From positions 39,641,816 to 39,705,815 of the forward strand of contig CP154954.1 in the NCBI GenBank assembly GCA_039621445.1: a DNA stretch of 64,000 nt, written 5' to 3'. Each line of letters opens with the position of its first letter. The stretch's first letter is position 1. Both the position numbers and the translations under genes were made by a program. This document shows positions 63,059 to 64,000 of the stretch, piece by piece. The notes under the pieces are model-generated. The model saw nothing but the letters and a program-made list of their open reading frames with translations. It had not been told where the DNA came from and searched no databases. The DNA is from Euglena gracilis. Taxonomy: Eukaryota > Euglenida > Euglenophyceae > Euglenales.

Positions 63059-64000
63059 GGCACTCGATGATAAAATGAACTTTTGCAAGGCATCACCATG
63101 TCTTTTGGGGGTGGAGAAGCATTAAGGGAGAGCATTTGTTTTATTTCTGTGAGGACCGCCCCTCTCCCCTCTCCCTCTCCCTTTCGGGCAAAGGGCCGGC
63201 TAAAGGCCTCGAACGGGGGCAAAATAGAAACATTCGAAAAACACAGTTTTTGATGATTTGGGTGGATGTCTAAGGGTGACAGGAATCAATTTTTTCCCTA
63301 CACCGAACCCCCGAATCTTTCGCAATTCACACCGTATTGTTTTGCACTTCCGGTGAATATTTTTTGCAATTTATCTCAAAAAGGTTTGCATTTTATCTCA
63401 AAAATATTTGTCTCCGTTCCGAAAATTTTTGCACACGGATCGGGTTTTTTGCACAGTTGGCTTTAAGTCTGCGTTTTAGGTGCAAGATCTCAGGACTGCA
63501 TCTAAGGCGCTGGACTTCAGGCATGAGGTCTGTGTCTTAAGGCGGAGATTCTGTCCAAAGTACTGCGCTTTGAATAATGGTTTTGTTGGAGCCCCCCGAA
63601 ATCGACGAAAATGGTTTAGAATGCGCATTGAAGCGGAGATGTCATTGCTGCAAAAGCTGGTTCACCGCAGAATTTGTGATTTCATTCCAACTTTTAACAA
63701 ATGAGTCACATTGGACCGTTTCAAGCCTTCTTGATCTGTTTTTTTTTCTTTCAAATTTAATGAAGCAGAAACAATGAAACTCCAATGCCAACACGCGGTT
63801 TTGCGAAAAATCAAAGGAGTTTTTTTTTACATTTCCAAAGGCCGAAAAATCAAAGAAAGGAGTTTTTTGACATTTCCAAAGGCTGAAAACCCAAAGAAAG
63901 GAGTTTTTTAACATTTCCAGAGGCCAATTTTGGTTTTGGACGACTTTTCGCATGCATTCATGGTTGTGAAAAATCTTGACCATCACAAATGCATTACTCA
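63059..64000. other. AT-rich tail of the window with small repeats; no gene
   Basis: TTTATCTCAAAAA repeats near 63,367-63,402. Three loose copies of CTGCRTYTWAGG (63,469-63,545). A 42-bp unit containing AAAGGAGTTTTTT and CATTTCCAAAGGC occurs about three times at 63,808-63,925. No coding region is supported on either strand. Confidence 0.6.

Noticed and set aside
63469-63545. tRNA-Leu-like piece (CTAAGGCGCTGGACTTCAGG)
   Set aside because: Only a D-arm and anticodon-like match. No GGTTCGAATCC T-arm or acceptor stem, and it lies in a local repeat.

Overview
The window looks like repeat-rich nuclear DNA of a eukaryotic protist, most likely a dinoflagellate. That is an inference from: dense nested retroelements of several classes, chromodomain LTR retrotransposons, one element carrying a cytosine methyltransferase (reported before from Symbiodinium and from charophyte algae), many long G/C homopolymers, and no recognisable cellular gene, tRNA or rRNA. 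All sizeable coding regions read as retrotransposon genes, most of them broken.

Layout. 1-2834: minus-strand Gag-like, Q/P-rich part of an LTR element (F) with a tandemly repeated primer-binding-site-like segment. 3.5-7.5 kb: plus-strand non-LTR retrotransposon (E) with RT, zinc finger and restriction-like endonuclease, a 2A-like motif near its N-terminus and one frameshift. 8.46-13.52 kb: minus-strand, internally deleted Ty3/gypsy-type copy (A). 15.15-18.41 kb and 47.75-52.31 kb: two arrays of the same roughly 29-bp minisatellite. Between them, 18,411-47,750, lies a second, long copy of the A family (element B: short LTRs, gag, protease, methyltransferase-like linker, RT, RNase H, integrase, chromodomain, and a roughly 5 kb third coding region before the 3' LTR). 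B therefore probably inserted into the minisatellite.

Element C (26,229-39,236, 13.0 kb) is nested inside the RNase H gene of B. It has 1.09-kb LTRs that are nearly identical by eye, a GGTG target duplication, a polypurine tract and a PBS-like site. Its Gag reading frame starts inside the LTR. Its pol encodes a C5 cytosine methyltransferase ahead of protease, RT, RNase H, integrase and chromodomain, but a 3.85-kb internal inversion cuts both the methyltransferase (at catalytic motif IV) and the integrase.

54.0-62.0 kb: GC-rich minus-strand non-LTR element (D) with ORF1, APE endonuclease, RT, RNase H and a C-terminal domain. It is flanked by 21-bp direct repeats and, further out, by two copies of a 550-bp dispersed repeat. 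63.1-64.0 kb is AT-rich with small tandem repeats.

Order of events, inferred: minisatellite, then B, then C. B has many stops and diverged LTRs, C has nearly identical LTRs. All comparisons were made by eye; no alignments or searches were run.
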